DNA of 64,000 nucleotides from Mesorhizobium sp. B2-3-4. Lineage in GTDB: Bacteria; Pseudomonadota; Alphaproteobacteria; Rhizobiales; Rhizobiaceae. The notes under the pieces are model-generated. The model worked only from the letters and a program-made list of their open reading frames with translations, was not told the origin of the DNA and did no database searches. Positions within the stretch are counted from its first letter, which is position 1. Each line of letters begins with the position of its first letter. Shown one piece after another: positions 34,472 to 43,529 of this stretch. The DNA lies in NCBI RefSeq assembly GCF_006442315.1, contig NZ_VFVY01000027.1, positions 1 to 64,000 of the forward strand, written 5' to 3'. Made by a program: the position numbers and the translations under genes.

Positions 34472-37400
34472 CTATTGAAAATTGCGTCCCTTGGGCATGA
34501 CCCTTTCCGCTTCTTCCGACAGCAGGGCGAGATCCTGTCCGGCTTTGCCTATTGCGGGTTGGCGTGAGCGATCCGAGGGTTCGATGACTGCTGGTGCGGC
34601 GGCGCTGACCTTTTCCAGCAGCACGGTCAACCAGGGCGTCAAATCCTCGATCTTCTCGGCGACGATGTGGATGACACCGGATTCCGACTGCAGTTTGCCG
34701 CTGACCTTGACGAAGCGCGCGCCCATGACGATGGGTCGGAAGCGGGCGAAAGTCCTCTCCCAGAAGATGACATTGGCGACGGCCTTGTCGTCCTCCAGCG
34801 TAAGAAAGATCGCATTGCCCTTGCCGGGGCGCTGGCGCACCAGCACCAGACCGGCAACGGAAACCCGCCTGCCGTCGCGCACGGAAGGCAGGCTGGCATT
34901 GGGGATGACGCCGGCACGGTCGAGCCGCTCGCGCAGGAAGGCGACCGGATGCGCCTTCAGCGACAGGCCGAGCGAGCGGTAGTCGTGGATGACATGTTCG
35001 CCGAGCGGCATGGTCGGCAGTTTCGTTTCCGGCTCCAGCTCGCGCAGGCGCAGCGCCGGCTGGTCGAACAAGGGCAGTTTCTCGGCAGCACTCCTGGCGT
35101 CAAGCGCGCGCACCTCCCAAAGTGCCGCGCGGCGGTCGAGGCCGATGGAGCGGAAGGCGTCGGCCTGCGCCAGCCTCTCGATTTCGTCGACGTCGAGGCC
35201 GGAACGCAGCCAGACGTCGCGGACGGTCTGATAAGCGGAACCGCGCCGCGCGACGAAAGCCGCCATACGCTCCTGCGACAGGCCCTTGATCTGCCGAAAG
35301 CCGAGCCGCACCGCATGACTGGTCTCGATGACGCCGCGCATTTCGGCATGGCGCGGCAGGATGCGGGCCGGATCGAAGGGGGCCTTTTCCAAGGTGCAGT
35401 CCCAGACGGAGAAATTGACGTCGACCGCGCGGATGTCGACACCATGGTCGCGTGCGTCGCGCACCAATTGTGCCGGCTGGTAAAAGCCCATCGGCTGCGA
35501 GTTCAGGATCGCGGCGCAGAAGACGTCGGGATAGAAGGTCTTGAACCAGCAGGAGGCATAGACGAGCAGCGCGAAGGAGGCGGCGTGGCTTTCGGGAAAA
35601 CCGTATTCGCCGAAGCCCTCGATCTGCTTGAAGCAGCGCTCGGCGAATTCCTTCGTGTAGCCCCTGGCCGTCATACCGTCGATCATGCGCTGGCGATAAT
35701 TGCCGATCGTGCCGGTGCGCTTGAAGGTGGCCATAGCGCGGCGCAGTTCGTCGGCCTCGCCCGGCCTGAAGCCGCCGGCGACGATGGCGATCTTCATCGC
35801 CTGCTCCTGGAACAGCGGCACGCCAAGGGTCTTGCCGAGTATCTTCTCCAGTTCCGGCTTGGGATATTCGGCTTTTTCCTTGCCCTGCCGGCGACGCAGA
35901 TAGGGATGCACCATGTCGCCCTGGATCGGACCTGGTCGTACGATCGCCACCTCGATGACGAGGTCGTAGAAGCTTTTCGGCTGAAGGCGCGGCAGCATCG
36001 ACATCTGGGCGCGCGATTCGATTTGGAAGACGCCGAGCGTATCGGCGCGGCAGATCATGGCGTAGACGCGGGCGTCCTCCTTGGCGATCGTGTCCAGGGT
36101 CAAGGGCCTGCCATACTCATCCCGCGCCTTCGGATAGTGCTGCGTAAGCAAGGTGAAGGCGCGCTGCAGGCAGGTCAGCATGCCGAGCGCCAGAATATCC
36201 ACCTTGAGGATCTTCACCGCGTCGAGATCGTCCTTGTCCCATTCGACCATCTTGCGCGCGTCCATCGCCGTCTTGACGATGGGCACGATCTCGTCGAGCC
36301 GGTCCCTGGTGATGACGAAGCCGCCGACATGCTGGGAGAGATGGCGGGGGAAACCCATGATCTCGTTGGCGCGCTCCATCACATGCTGTGACACCGGATC
36401 GCTGCGATCGAGGCCGCCGGCCCTGGCTTCCTTCTCGCCGAGTTCCGAGGTCGACCAGCCCCAGATCGAGCCCGACAGCGACGCCCGGACATCCTCCGAC
36501 AGGCCCATCGCCTTCGACACCTCGCGCAGCGCCGAGCGGCCGCGATAGCTGATGACGGCGGCGGCGAGGGCGGTGCGCTTGGAACTGTACTTCGTATAGA
36601 TGTACTGCATCACCTCCTCGCGCCGTTCATGCTCGAAGTCGACGTCGATGTCAGGCGGCTCGTTGCGTTCCTCGGAGATGAAACGTTCGAAGAGCGTGTC
36701 GATCTTGTCCGGTCCCACTTCGGTGATGCCGATGCAGAAGCAGATGATCGAATTGGCGGCGGAGCCACGGCCCTGGCAGAGGATGCCCTCGCTGCGGGCG
36801 AATTTGATGATGTCGTGGACTGTCAGGAAATAGCGGGCGTAATTCAGCCGCTCGATCAAGGCGAGTTCTTCCCGAATGCGCTGCATGACACTGGCGGGGA
36901 CGCCGGCGGGAAAGCGTCGGTCCGCTCCCTCCCGGGCCAGCCGTTCCAGCTCGGCCTGCGGCCCGAGGCCCGACTCCGTCGGCTCGTCGGGGTAGTTGTA
37001 CTGGAGGTCGCCGAGCGAGAAGGTAAGCTCTTCCCCGAAACGCAGCGTCTCGGCCAGGGCCTGCGGATGCCTGCGGAACAGGCGCGCCATTTCCAGCGGC
37101 GGCTTCAGATGGCGTTCGGCATTGGCGGTCAACTCCAGTCCCACCTCGGCGACCGGCGTGTTGAGGCGGATCGCGGTCAGCACATCCTGCAGCGGGCGCC
37201 GCTCGGCCGTGTGGTAGAGCACGTCGTTGGTCGCCATCAGCGCAAGGCCGGTGCTCTCGGCCAGCGCCGCCGCCTGCTCGATCCGGAAACGGTCATTGCC
37301 GGCATAACAGGGCGAGACGGCAAGCCGCAGGGCGCTGCCGAAGCGGTCCTCGAGCTGGCGCAGCACGGCGAGGCTGATCCGCGCGCCGGTGGCGAGGTCG

Positions 37401-37798
37401 GGCAGGACCGCCAGCGACATCAGGTCTCCCCATTCGAGCAGGTCGTCGCGCCGGAGCAAGGTGGCGCCCTTTTCGGTCTCGTCGCGCAGATTGGCCTGGG
37501 TGAGCATGCGGCACAGATGCCCCCAGCCCGCGCGGTCCCTGGGATAGGCGAGAATGTCCGGCGTGCCGTCGCCAAAAACCAGCCGGCAGCCGGGGTGATA
37601 GGCGAGCTTTTCGACCTTGGCCTGCTGCCAGGCGCGCACCACGCCGGCCACCGTGTTGCGGTCGGCGAGGCCGATCGCGGAGAAGCCCATGAGCTTGGCG
37701 GCAACCACCAGCTCCTCCGGCTTGGAGGCGCCGCGCAGGAAGGAGAAATTCGACTGGATGCCGAACTCGGCATAGGGAATGACGGTCAGCGCGTTCAT
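34472..37798 (-). CDS. dnaE2: Error-prone DNA polymerase DnaE2 (ImuC)
   Basis: A 1,108-residue alpha-subunit-like DNA polymerase used in SOS mutagenesis. The N-terminal PHP domain begins YAEFGIQSNFSFLRGAS. The polymerase region has GRGSAANSIICFCIG and the catalytic Asp pair in PPDIDVDFEHERREEV, and later KRTGTIGNYRQRMIDGM and FPESHAASFALLVYAS. The C-terminus has the OB-fold region (VSVAGLVLVRQRPGKGNAIF). It copies damaged DNA together with ImuA and ImuB in the LexA-controlled mutasome. The start overlaps the imuB stop by four bases (ATGA). Confidence 0.96.
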   Translation of the reverse strand: MNALTVIPYAEFGIQSNFSFLRGASKPEELVVAAKLMGFSAIGLADRNTVAGVVRAWQQAKVEKLAYHPGCRLVFGDGTPDILAYPRDRAGWGHLCRMLTQANLRDETEKGATLLRRDDLLEWGDLMSLAVLPDLATGARISLAVLRQLEDRFGSALRLAVSPCYAGNDRFRIEQAAALAESTGLALMATNDVLYHTAERRPLQDVLTAIRLNTPVAEVGLELTANAERHLKPPLEMARLFRRHPQALAETLRFGEELTFSLGDLQYNYPDEPTESGLGPQAELERLAREGADRRFPAGVPASVMQRIREELALIERLNYARYFLTVHDIIKFARSEGILCQGRGSAANSIICFCIGITEVGPDKIDTLFERFISEERNEPPDIDVDFEHERREEVMQYIYTKYSSKRTALAAAVISYRGRSALREVSKAMGLSEDVRASLSGSIWGWSTSELGEKEARAGGLDRSDPVSQHVMERANEIMGFPRHLSQHVGGFVITRDRLDEIVPIVKTAMDARKMVEWDKDDLDAVKILKVDILALGMLTCLQRAFTLLTQHYPKARDEYGRPLTLDTIAKEDARVYAMICRADTLGVFQIESRAQMSMLPRLQPKSFYDLVIEVAIVRPGPIQGDMVHPYLRRRQGKEKAEYPKPELEKILGKTLGVPLFQEQAMKIAIVAGGFRPGEADELRRAMATFKRTGTIGNYRQRMIDGMTARGYTKEFAERCFKQIEGFGEYGFPESHAASFALLVYASCWFKTFYPDVFCAAILNSQPMGFYQPAQLVRDARDHGVDIRAVDVNFSVWDCTLEKAPFDPARILPRHAEMRGVIETSHAVRLGFRQIKGLSQERMAAFVARRGSAYQTVRDVWLRSGLDVDEIERLAQADAFRSIGLDRRAALWEVRALDARSAAEKLPLFDQPALRLRELEPETKLPTMPLGEHVIHDYRSLGLSLKAHPVAFLRERLDRAGVIPNASLPSVRDGRRVSVAGLVLVRQRPGKGNAIFLTLEDDKAVANVIFWERTFARFRPIVMGARFVKVSGKLQSESGVIHIVAEKIEDLTPWLTVLLEKVSAAAPAVIEPSDRSRQPAIGKAGQDLALLSEEAERVMPKGRNFQ

Positions 37799-39447
37799 GC
37801 GAACACCCCGTGCATGAACCAGCGCGGCGGCACTTGCGGGTTGCCGTAAAGGCCTTGCCGGTAGAGCCAGTAGCGGCGGCCATCGACATCCTCGATGCGG
37901 AAATAATCGCGTGTCGACGCCGCCGCGTCGCCCGGCGCCTCGCGCCACCATTCGGCGGCGATGCGTTCGGGACCTTCGGCACGCGTGACCCTGTAGAGCG
38001 CGCGGCGCCAGCGAAAATGCAATGGCGGCCCCTCGGGCATCTCGGTGGCCGGCACATCGATGGGCTCGGGCGCGCGGAACAGCCGGATCGGCCGTTCCGG
38101 CGGAAAAATGGTCATCGGCGCCTGCATCCTGTCCGGTTTCTTCGGCGGCGTGGTGCGGCGCGGCGCCTCGGTGAAGGGGACGATGGCGACGGCGCGTTCG
38201 GGCAGATGGCTTGCCACGGCGACAGGCTGCAGAACCGCGCCCTCGCCGAGGCGGGCTCGGATGCGGTCGGCGAACAAGGCGATGTCGGCGCCGTCATCGG
38301 CCGCGTCGCCGGTCAGATCGGTCTGCTGCATGTCGAAAGCGGCGACGGCGAGCACCGAGAGGCGCACCAGATCGAAACCATAGCCGGCATCGATCTGCTG
38401 TTCGAGCGCGGTCAGCCGCTCATGGAACAGTTTCTTGATCAGCATGGGTTCGCGCATCGGCCGCGAGGTGCCGAGCGCGATGCGGCTGACGGCGCCGTCG
38501 ACGCGAAAGAGCAGCAGCGCCAGGCTCCTTGCGCCTTCGCCGCGGCGTTCGAGGTCTGTCTTCAGGGTCGCCGCCAGCAGGCCGACCAGCCGTTCTATCT
38601 CCTCGGTCAGCGTGACGGGCTCGGCCAGATGCCGTTCGACCGAAAGCGGCGCGACCGGAAGGCGCGGCGAGACCGCTTCGTCGAGACGGCCAAGCGCCTG
38701 GTCGAGACGCAACAGCAAGGTGGCGCCGAAACGGCGGGCGAGCGGCGCGCGCGGCGCGGCCATGACGGCGCCCGCCGTGCGCAGCCCAACGCTTTCCAGG
38801 CTGGTCCGAATTTCCGGCGCTATGCGAAGGGCCGCCAGCGGCAAGGGGGCGAGCAAGGCTTCCTCATCGCCCGATACGACGATGCGGTCGCCGCAAAAGC
38901 GGGCCGCCGCCCAGGCGGCTCCCGGCGTCGCGGCAAGCCCGGCGCGGACGTCGAAACCTTGCTGGAAGAAGCGCGACAGGATTTCGTCCAGCATGGCGCG
39001 TTCGCCGCCGAACAGATGGGTGCAGCCGGTAACGTCGAGAAACAGGCCGTCAATGCCGTCCAGCGCCACCAGCGGCGTGTAGCGGTCGCACCAGTCGGCA
39101 AGGCCCTCGAGCAGGCGCCGGTCGGCCTCCGGATCGGCTTCGACGATGTCGATCGAGGGATGCATGGCGCGCGCATCGGCGATCCCCATGTCGCGTTTCA
39201 GGTGCAGCGCCTCAGCCCGCTCGTCGAGGGCCGCGATGCGCTGCGCGTTGCCCTGGCGATGGCTGATCACGAGCGGTGGGTGAGATGGCCGCGGGTGATC
39301 CGGCGGCCGGGAACGCCAGGACCGCCCCAGACGCTGCCGCAGGATCCTTTCGGCCGCCAGATAGGGAAACCACAGCGACAGAATCCTCTGCCCGCTGTTC
39401 GTGGGTCTGTCTTTCCTCGCCCCTTCTTTCGTCGAATCTGCGTTCAT
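37795..39447 (-). CDS. imuB: ImuB, Y-family polymerase-like mutasome protein
   Basis: A 550-residue protein. The Y-family-like N-terminus starts at RILSLWFPYLAAERILRQ, followed by the palm segment VALDGIDGLFLDVTGCTHLF. ImuB is usually catalytically inactive but binds the beta clamp and tethers DnaE2. The C-terminal region with WWREAPGD and the ending VPPRWFMHGVFA is typical. The start ATG at 39447 lies inside imuA; a start further in would still overlap because the conserved N-terminus begins about 20 residues later. Translation is coupled on both sides. Confidence 0.95.
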   Translation of the reverse strand: MNADSTKEGARKDRPTNSGQRILSLWFPYLAAERILRQRLGRSWRSRPPDHPRPSHPPLVISHRQGNAQRIAALDERAEALHLKRDMGIADARAMHPSIDIVEADPEADRRLLEGLADWCDRYTPLVALDGIDGLFLDVTGCTHLFGGERAMLDEILSRFFQQGFDVRAGLAATPGAAWAAARFCGDRIVVSGDEEALLAPLPLAALRIAPEIRTSLESVGLRTAGAVMAAPRAPLARRFGATLLLRLDQALGRLDEAVSPRLPVAPLSVERHLAEPVTLTEEIERLVGLLAATLKTDLERRGEGARSLALLLFRVDGAVSRIALGTSRPMREPMLIKKLFHERLTALEQQIDAGYGFDLVRLSVLAVAAFDMQQTDLTGDAADDGADIALFADRIRARLGEGAVLQPVAVASHLPERAVAIVPFTEAPRRTTPPKKPDRMQAPMTIFPPERPIRLFRAPEPIDVPATEMPEGPPLHFRWRRALYRVTRAEGPERIAAEWWREAPGDAAASTRDYFRIEDVDGRRYWLYRQGLYGNPQVPPRWFMHGVFA

Positions 39448-40264
39448 CGGGGTTCCACTCCAGTGTGAATTGTCCAGGCAGGGCCGTACGGCTCTTGCCG
39501 ATGCTGACGGTGAAGGCGGGGCGGCCGATCGAGCCGGCGAGCGGCCCGGCGACCGTTTCACGCGACACCGCCGGCGCCGGCGCGGCGATGAGGCGGACGG
39601 GCGCCGCCGTCGGTTCGGGTTCGGCCGCCTGCCGCAACAGGAATACCGGCCGGCCGGCCGCTTGCGCGCGCGCATGCAGGCGGCGTGTCGCGGTCAGGTC
39701 CAGCCGCTGCGGATTGCCCCTGACTTCCAGGATGACGGCGGCAAGTGCCGTCATCCGGGCGGCCTCCTCGGCGATCCACAGCGCATCGACAAGCCTGGGG
39801 GCCTCGGAAAACAGCAATCGACCGGGCTCGATGCCGAAGGCGGCATGCAGCCCCCTGGCATAGGGAAAGCCGGCCTCGTGGAAAATTTCCGATGTGCCGA
39901 TCCATAAGATGGGCAGCCCTTGCGCCTGCTCGAGGATCAGGCTGACGAGCGACAGGGCGAAGCCGGCGACAGCGCCCGCATCGCGGGTTTCCAGGCCATG
40001 GATCTCGCTGAGCGCGGCTTTCGGCAGGCCGCCGCCAAGCGCGGCATCGAACCGCTCGATGCCGACGGGCAGGAAGGCATCCGGCAAGGCGGCGGCAAGG
40101 CCGCGCCGGACGATCGTCAGGTCGCTGCCGGAGTCAGTGCCGGCACCCGCATCAGGGGTCGCGCCTGCCGGCGCCTGCAGGCGCTCGGGCAGCGTTCCCT
40201 CGATCTTCGCGATCTGGCGGCGCAGGGCAAAAACAGTCTCCCGCGCCACGGCTGGTATCGCCAT
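39212..40264 (-). CDS. imuA: ImuA, RecA-like mutasome protein
   Basis: A 350-residue protein with the ImuA pattern: ETVFALRRQIAKIEG, the RecA-like GIERFDAALGGGLPKAALSEI, LILEQAQGLPILWIGT, and ALAAVILEVRGNPQRLDLTATRRL. It belongs to the SOS translesion cassette and interacts with ImuB. The last roughly 80 residues (after FTLEWNPDERRFDE) are charged and low complexity. They overlap the start of imuB by 236 bases in another frame. The gene is preceded by a LexA box 25 bases upstream. Confidence 0.92.
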   Translation of the reverse strand: MAIPAVARETVFALRRQIAKIEGTLPERLQAPAGATPDAGAGTDSGSDLTIVRRGLAAALPDAFLPVGIERFDAALGGGLPKAALSEIHGLETRDAGAVAGFALSLVSLILEQAQGLPILWIGTSEIFHEAGFPYARGLHAAFGIEPGRLLFSEAPRLVDALWIAEEAARMTALAAVILEVRGNPQRLDLTATRRLHARAQAAGRPVFLLRQAAEPEPTAAPVRLIAAPAPAVSRETVAGPLAGSIGRPAFTVSIGKSRTALPGQFTLEWNPDERRFDERRGEERQTHEQRAEDSVAVVSLSGGRKDPAAASGAVLAFPAAGSPAAISPTARDQPSPGQRAAHRGPRRAG

Positions 40265-40288
40265 GACGGTCAGCTTCCACTCACAATT

Positions 40289-40303
40289 GTTCCTGTTATG
40301 TTC
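40289..40303 (-). promoter_or_regulatory. LexA (SOS) box of the imuA-imuB-dnaE2 operon
   Basis: GTTC-N7-GTTC with exact spacing (GTTC at 40289-40292 and 40300-40303). This is the known alphaproteobacterial LexA consensus, and it sits 25 bases upstream of imuA. It predicts damage-induced expression of the cassette. Confidence 0.9.
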
Positions 40304-40378
40304 CTATAGATTCCAGAGCGGTCCGGAAGAGTCAAGCAGAGTCACAAGGAATTTATTCCTTGGCTTGCCCGTGCCGCC

Positions 40379-40407
40379 GTCCTCCTTGGGCTTATCCCGA
40401 GGAGGAC
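40379..40407. repeat. Intergenic inverted repeat, 12-base arms
   Basis: GTCCTCCTTGGG and CCCGAGGAGGAC match at 11 of 12 positions around CTTAT. A second palindrome (CAAGGAAT / ATTCCTTG) lies at 40345-40362. Both are in the 252-base gap between imuA and lysE, which otherwise holds only the LexA box. Confidence 0.5.
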
Positions 40408-40516
40408 GATCTGGAATGCGTGGAGGATGAAGATCTGAGATGTATGTACGGGTTGCATTCGGGTCTTCGCCGCGTCGCGACGCTTCTTGTCCCGCCCGGA
40501 ATGACGAAGCGATGGG

Positions 40517-41149
40517 CTAGCGCTGGCCGCCGAAGGCCAGCCGTGCCGCCAGACCGGCGAAGACGGTTCCGAGCAGGATCTGCGGTGCGCGCTGGAACCG
40601 CCCGCGCCGCGACAGGGCGGCGCCGATCCGGCTGGCGGTCAGGATGACCAGGCCATTGACCACCAGCCCGATCAGGTTGAGCACGGTCGCCAAGATAAGG
40701 ATCTGCGCGGCCACGGCGCCCGCCTCGGGGTGCACGAATTGCGGGAACAGCGCCAGCACGAACAGCGCCATTTTCGGGTTGAGCAGGTTAGTCAGCAATC
40801 CCTGCCGGAAGATGCGCGCCCGGGAATAGCGCGGCAGGCCGGCGACCGGGGCGAAAGCCGTTCCATCGGAGCGGAACGCCTTCCAGGCGAGCCAAGCCAG
40901 ATAGGCCGCGCCGGCGTAGCGCACGAAGTCGTAGGCGATGGGCGCCGCCAGGAACAGTTGCGACAGGCCGAAGGCGGCGGCCAGCGCATGGCAATAGGTA
41001 CCGGCGGCGATGCCGGCATAGGTCGCCAGCCCCGAGGCGCGCCCCTGGCTGGCGCTGCGCGAGGCAATCAGCAGCATGTCCGGTCCCGGCGTGGCGGTCA
41101 GCGCCAGGCAGGCAATGGCGAAAAGTCCGATGGTGGAAAGGTCCGGCAT
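40517..41149 (-). CDS. LysE family amino acid exporter
   Basis: A 210-residue inner-membrane protein with about six hydrophobic segments. The family signature near the N-terminus, LTATPGPDMLLI, is present. It is followed by GIAAGTYCHALAAAFGLS, YAGAAYLAWLAWKAF and the motif GLLTNLLNPKMALFVLALFPQFV. LysE/RhtB proteins export amino acids or related metabolites using the proton gradient. The start at 41149 is preceded by AAGGAGCACCC. The exported substrate is unknown. Confidence 0.93.
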   Translation of the reverse strand: MPDLSTIGLFAIACLALTATPGPDMLLIASRSASQGRASGLATYAGIAAGTYCHALAAAFGLSQLFLAAPIAYDFVRYAGAAYLAWLAWKAFRSDGTAFAPVAGLPRYSRARIFRQGLLTNLLNPKMALFVLALFPQFVHPEAGAVAAQILILATVLNLIGLVVNGLVILTASRIGAALSRRGRFQRAPQILLGTVFAGLAARLAFGGQR

Positions 41150-41287
41150 GGGTGCTCCTTGAGACATGGCCGGAACTGACCCCTACGCGATTCCCGGCGG
41201 GAGGGCAAAGGACCAGACCGTCAGAAATTCCGCTTCATTTGCCGATTGCGCGGGGAAAGCCTATATGCCGGGATCAAAGGACAAAGC

Positions 41288-41710
41288 ATGGCCCGCATCT
41301 ACAAGACCCGCACCTGGCACGACCAGTTCTCGCCCTCGATGGAGGAATTGGAATTCCTAGCGCTGGAATCCTACGCCCATCTGCCGGAAGACTTCCGCAA
41401 GCTGACCGGCGAGATCGTCATCCAGATCGCCGAATTCCCGACCGACGAGATCATGGACGATCTGTCGCTGGAGACGCCGTTCGACCTGCTCGGCCTGTTC
41501 GAGGGGCGCGGCATCGCCGAGCGCTGGAACCCGCAGACCGGCGAGGGCCCGAACCGCATCACGCTCTATCGCCGCGCCATGCTCGACTATTGGGCCGAGA
41601 ACGAGGAAACGTTGGGCGACATCGTCACCCACGTGCTGATCCACGAGATCGGCCACCATTTCGGCCTGTCGGACGATGATATGGAGCGGATCGAGGAAGC
41701 GGCGGAGTAA
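41288..41710 (+). CDS. Zincin-like metallopeptidase family protein
   Basis: A 140-residue protein of the short metallopeptidase family. The active-site motif HVLIHEIGHHFGLSDDDME contains the HExxH zinc signature and the third ligand region. A conserved N-terminal helix WHDQFSPSMEELEFLALE is also present. These small proteins are usually annotated as zincin-like peptidases of unknown substrate. The start at 41288 follows AAAGGAC. Confidence 0.9.
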   Translation: MARIYKTRTWHDQFSPSMEELEFLALESYAHLPEDFRKLTGEIVIQIAEFPTDEIMDDLSLETPFDLLGLFEGRGIAERWNPQTGEGPNRITLYRRAMLDYWAENEETLGDIVTHVLIHEIGHHFGLSDDDMERIEEAAE

Positions 41711-41742
41711 TCGCAGTCGTTTGCCATGCCATTCGTATCGCC

Positions 41743-41771
41743 TTGCTTAATTATACAAGTTTTGATATAAA
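41743..41771 (+). promoter_or_regulatory. Promoter of the toxin-antitoxin pair
   Basis: TTGCTT (41743-41748) and TATAAA (41766-41771) have a 17-base spacer in an AT-rich island. The expected transcription start would fall at or just before the toxin ATG at 41779, which hints at a leaderless mRNA. Confidence 0.55.
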
Positions 41772-41778
41772 TCTGGTC

Positions 41779-42102
41779 ATGCCGGTAACAAAGCGCCTGG
41801 AGTTTCTTGGGGATTCTCTCGCCCAACTCCGAGACTTTCCGGAAGCTGCGCGTAAGGAAACCGGTGTCCAGTTGCACAAGGTCCAGCTTGGACTCGACCC
41901 GAGCGACTGGAAGCCAATGGCAACCGTCGGCCCTGGCGTGCGGGAAATCCGCGTCCGTGACGATGCCGGCGCGTTCCGGGTACTTTATGTCGCGAGCATA
42001 GGTGACGCCGTCTTTGTGCTGCACGCCTTTCAGAAGAAGACACAGCAGACGGCGAAACGAGATTTGGATCTTGCGTCATCTCGGTTCAAGCAAATCCAGT
42101 AG
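41779..42102 (+). CDS. HigB/RelE-like toxin (phage Gp49-like family)
   Basis: A 107-residue protein with the RelE-fold pattern of the PF05973 family: RLEFLGDSLAQLRDFPEAAR, KPMATVGPGVREIRVRDDAG, FRVLYVASIGDAVFVLHAFQKKTQQTA. The Arg in REIRVRD and the FQKKTQ motif are typical of mRNA-cleaving or translation-inhibiting HigB-type toxins. It is followed 10 bases later by a helix-turn-helix antitoxin, giving a classic toxin-first type II pair. No ribosome site is apparent before the ATG, which fits leaderless translation from the promoter just upstream. Confidence 0.88.
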   Translation: MPVTKRLEFLGDSLAQLRDFPEAARKETGVQLHKVQLGLDPSDWKPMATVGPGVREIRVRDDAGAFRVLYVASIGDAVFVLHAFQKKTQQTAKRDLDLASSRFKQIQ

Positions 42103-42112
42103 AGGTGCGACG

Positions 42113-42394
42113 ATGGAACGTCAGAGCTTTGGAAATGTGTGGGATGCGCTGGAAAATACTCCGGCCGAGTCCGCCAATATGACCATGCGCTCCAACCTGT
42201 TGATCGCGATTGAACAGCGCGTGCGCAGATGGAACATCACCCAGGCCGAAGCCGCCGCCCGGCTCGCCATCACCCAGCCGCGCCTTAACGACCTCCTGCG
42301 GGGGAGGATTACGAATTTCAGCCTGGACACGTTGATCAACCTGGCAGCGCTGGCCGGCCTTACCGTGCGTCTTGAAATCGCCGAGGCTGCCTAA
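42113..42394 (+). CDS. HigA-like XRE family antitoxin
   Basis: A 93-residue DNA-binding protein: a helix-turn-helix domain NITQAEAAARLAITQPRLND with LLRGRITNFSLDTLINLA, ending LTVRLEIAEAA. It belongs to the HigA2/XRE group that neutralises RelE-like toxins and represses its own operon. The start follows AGAGGTGCGACG. The gene ends immediately before the convergent DUF1737 stop codon. It is paired with the toxin upstream. Confidence 0.9.
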   Translation: MERQSFGNVWDALENTPAESANMTMRSNLLIAIEQRVRRWNITQAEAAARLAITQPRLNDLLRGRITNFSLDTLINLAALAGLTVRLEIAEAA

Positions 42395-42601
42395 TCACCA
42401 ATCGCCCAGCTTGGTATCCGGCCCGTATTCCTGGCCCTCGACATCCTTCACCACGGCCTGGCCGCAGCGCATGGTCTTGGCTTTCTTGTCATAGGCATAG
42501 GTCGGCGAGCCGAACAGGTGCCAGCCCTTGTTCAAGGCCGCGGTCACCTTGTGGCAGAAGGAGGCGTCGTCCGGGGCGGTGAGGAAGCGGTAGAGTTTCA
42601 T
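42395..42601 (-). CDS. DUF1737 domain protein
   Basis: A 68-residue small protein. KLYRFLTAPDDASFCHKVTAA is followed by LNKGWHLFGSPTYAYD and a C-terminal tail rich in charged residues. The GWxLxGxPT pattern is typical of the DUF1737 family, which has no known function. It is convergent with the antitoxin gene with no gap. The start has no strong ribosome site. Confidence 0.85.
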   Translation of the reverse strand: MKLYRFLTAPDDASFCHKVTAALNKGWHLFGSPTYAYDKKAKTMRCGQAVVKDVEGQEYGPDTKLGDW

Positions 42602-42638
42602 CGTCGAAATCCTGTCGTCTATCCATAGTCGGCGAATA

Positions 42639-43529
42639 TCATGCGCCGACGGCGGCGGCTTTCGCCAGAAGTTTTTCGGCCTGCGCCAGGTGCAGCCGCT
42701 CGACCATCCTGCCATCCAGCGCGATCACGCCCTTGCCGCTGTTTTGCGCCAGCGCGAAAGCGTCCCTGACCGCACGCGCCTCGGCCACCGCCTGCGCAGA
42801 AGGGGCGAAGGCACGGTTGGCGGCCTCGATCTGCGAGGGATGGATCAGCGTCTTGCCGTCAAAGCCCATGGCGGCGGCCTGCGTGCACTCGCGCGCGAAC
42901 GCGTCCGCGTCACGAAAATCGTTGAACACCCCGTCGAGCATGTCGAGGCCGCCGGCGCGCGCCGCCAGCAGCATCTGCATCAGCCAGGGCACGAGATAGA
43001 AACGGTCCGGCGTCGCCAGCACGCCGGTATCCTTGATCAGGTCGTTCGTTCCGGCAATGAAACAATCCAGCCGCGAGGCGGGGTCGCGGCCGAGCTCGGC
43101 GATGGCGCCGATGTTGAGCATGGCCTTGGGCGTCTCGATCATCGCCCAAAGTTTGACGCTGTCGGGAGCGAAATTGTCGTCCAGCACGTCGCCGACCTCG
43201 AGCACGTCGCGCGGCGTGTCGACCTTGGGCAGCAGGATGCCGTCCGGCTCCGCCCTGGCCACGGCGGCAAGGTCGTCGGCGCCCCATTCGCTGGACAGCG
43301 CATTGACGCGCACCACCATCTCGCAGCGCCGGCCACCGGCGCTGGCGGCGGGGCGATCGGCGAAAATTCCGGCCAGTTTTTCCCGCGCGGTGATCTTGTC
43401 GGCGGGGGCGACGGCGTCCTCCAGATCGATGATGACGGCGTCGCAGGCAAGCTGCCCGATCTTGGCCAGCGCCTTGTCGTTGGAGGCCGGGACATAGAGC
43501 ACGGAGCGGCGTGGGCGGTAGGATTTCAT
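42639..43529 (-). CDS. HpcH/HpaI aldolase family CoA-ester lyase (CitE-like)
   Basis: A 296-residue TIM-barrel protein: RPRRSVLYVPASNDKALAKI, VIIDLEDAVAPADK, VRVNALSSEWGADDL, ILLPKVDTP, WAMIETPKAMLNI and GFDGKTLIHPSQIEAANRAF. The LEDAV metal-binding segment and the closing IHPSQI motif identify it as a citrate-lyase beta/malyl-CoA lyase-like enzyme. It cleaves or forms C-C bonds of CoA thioesters such as malyl-CoA or citramalyl-CoA. It is the last real gene before a repeat-rich gap. Confidence 0.92.
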   Translation of the reverse strand: MKSYRPRRSVLYVPASNDKALAKIGQLACDAVIIDLEDAVAPADKITAREKLAGIFADRPAASAGGRRCEMVVRVNALSSEWGADDLAAVARAEPDGILLPKVDTPRDVLEVGDVLDDNFAPDSVKLWAMIETPKAMLNIGAIAELGRDPASRLDCFIAGTNDLIKDTGVLATPDRFYLVPWLMQMLLAARAGGLDMLDGVFNDFRDADAFARECTQAAAMGFDGKTLIHPSQIEAANRAFAPSAQAVAEARAVRDAFALAQNSGKGVIALDGRMVERLHLAQAEKLLAKAAAVGA

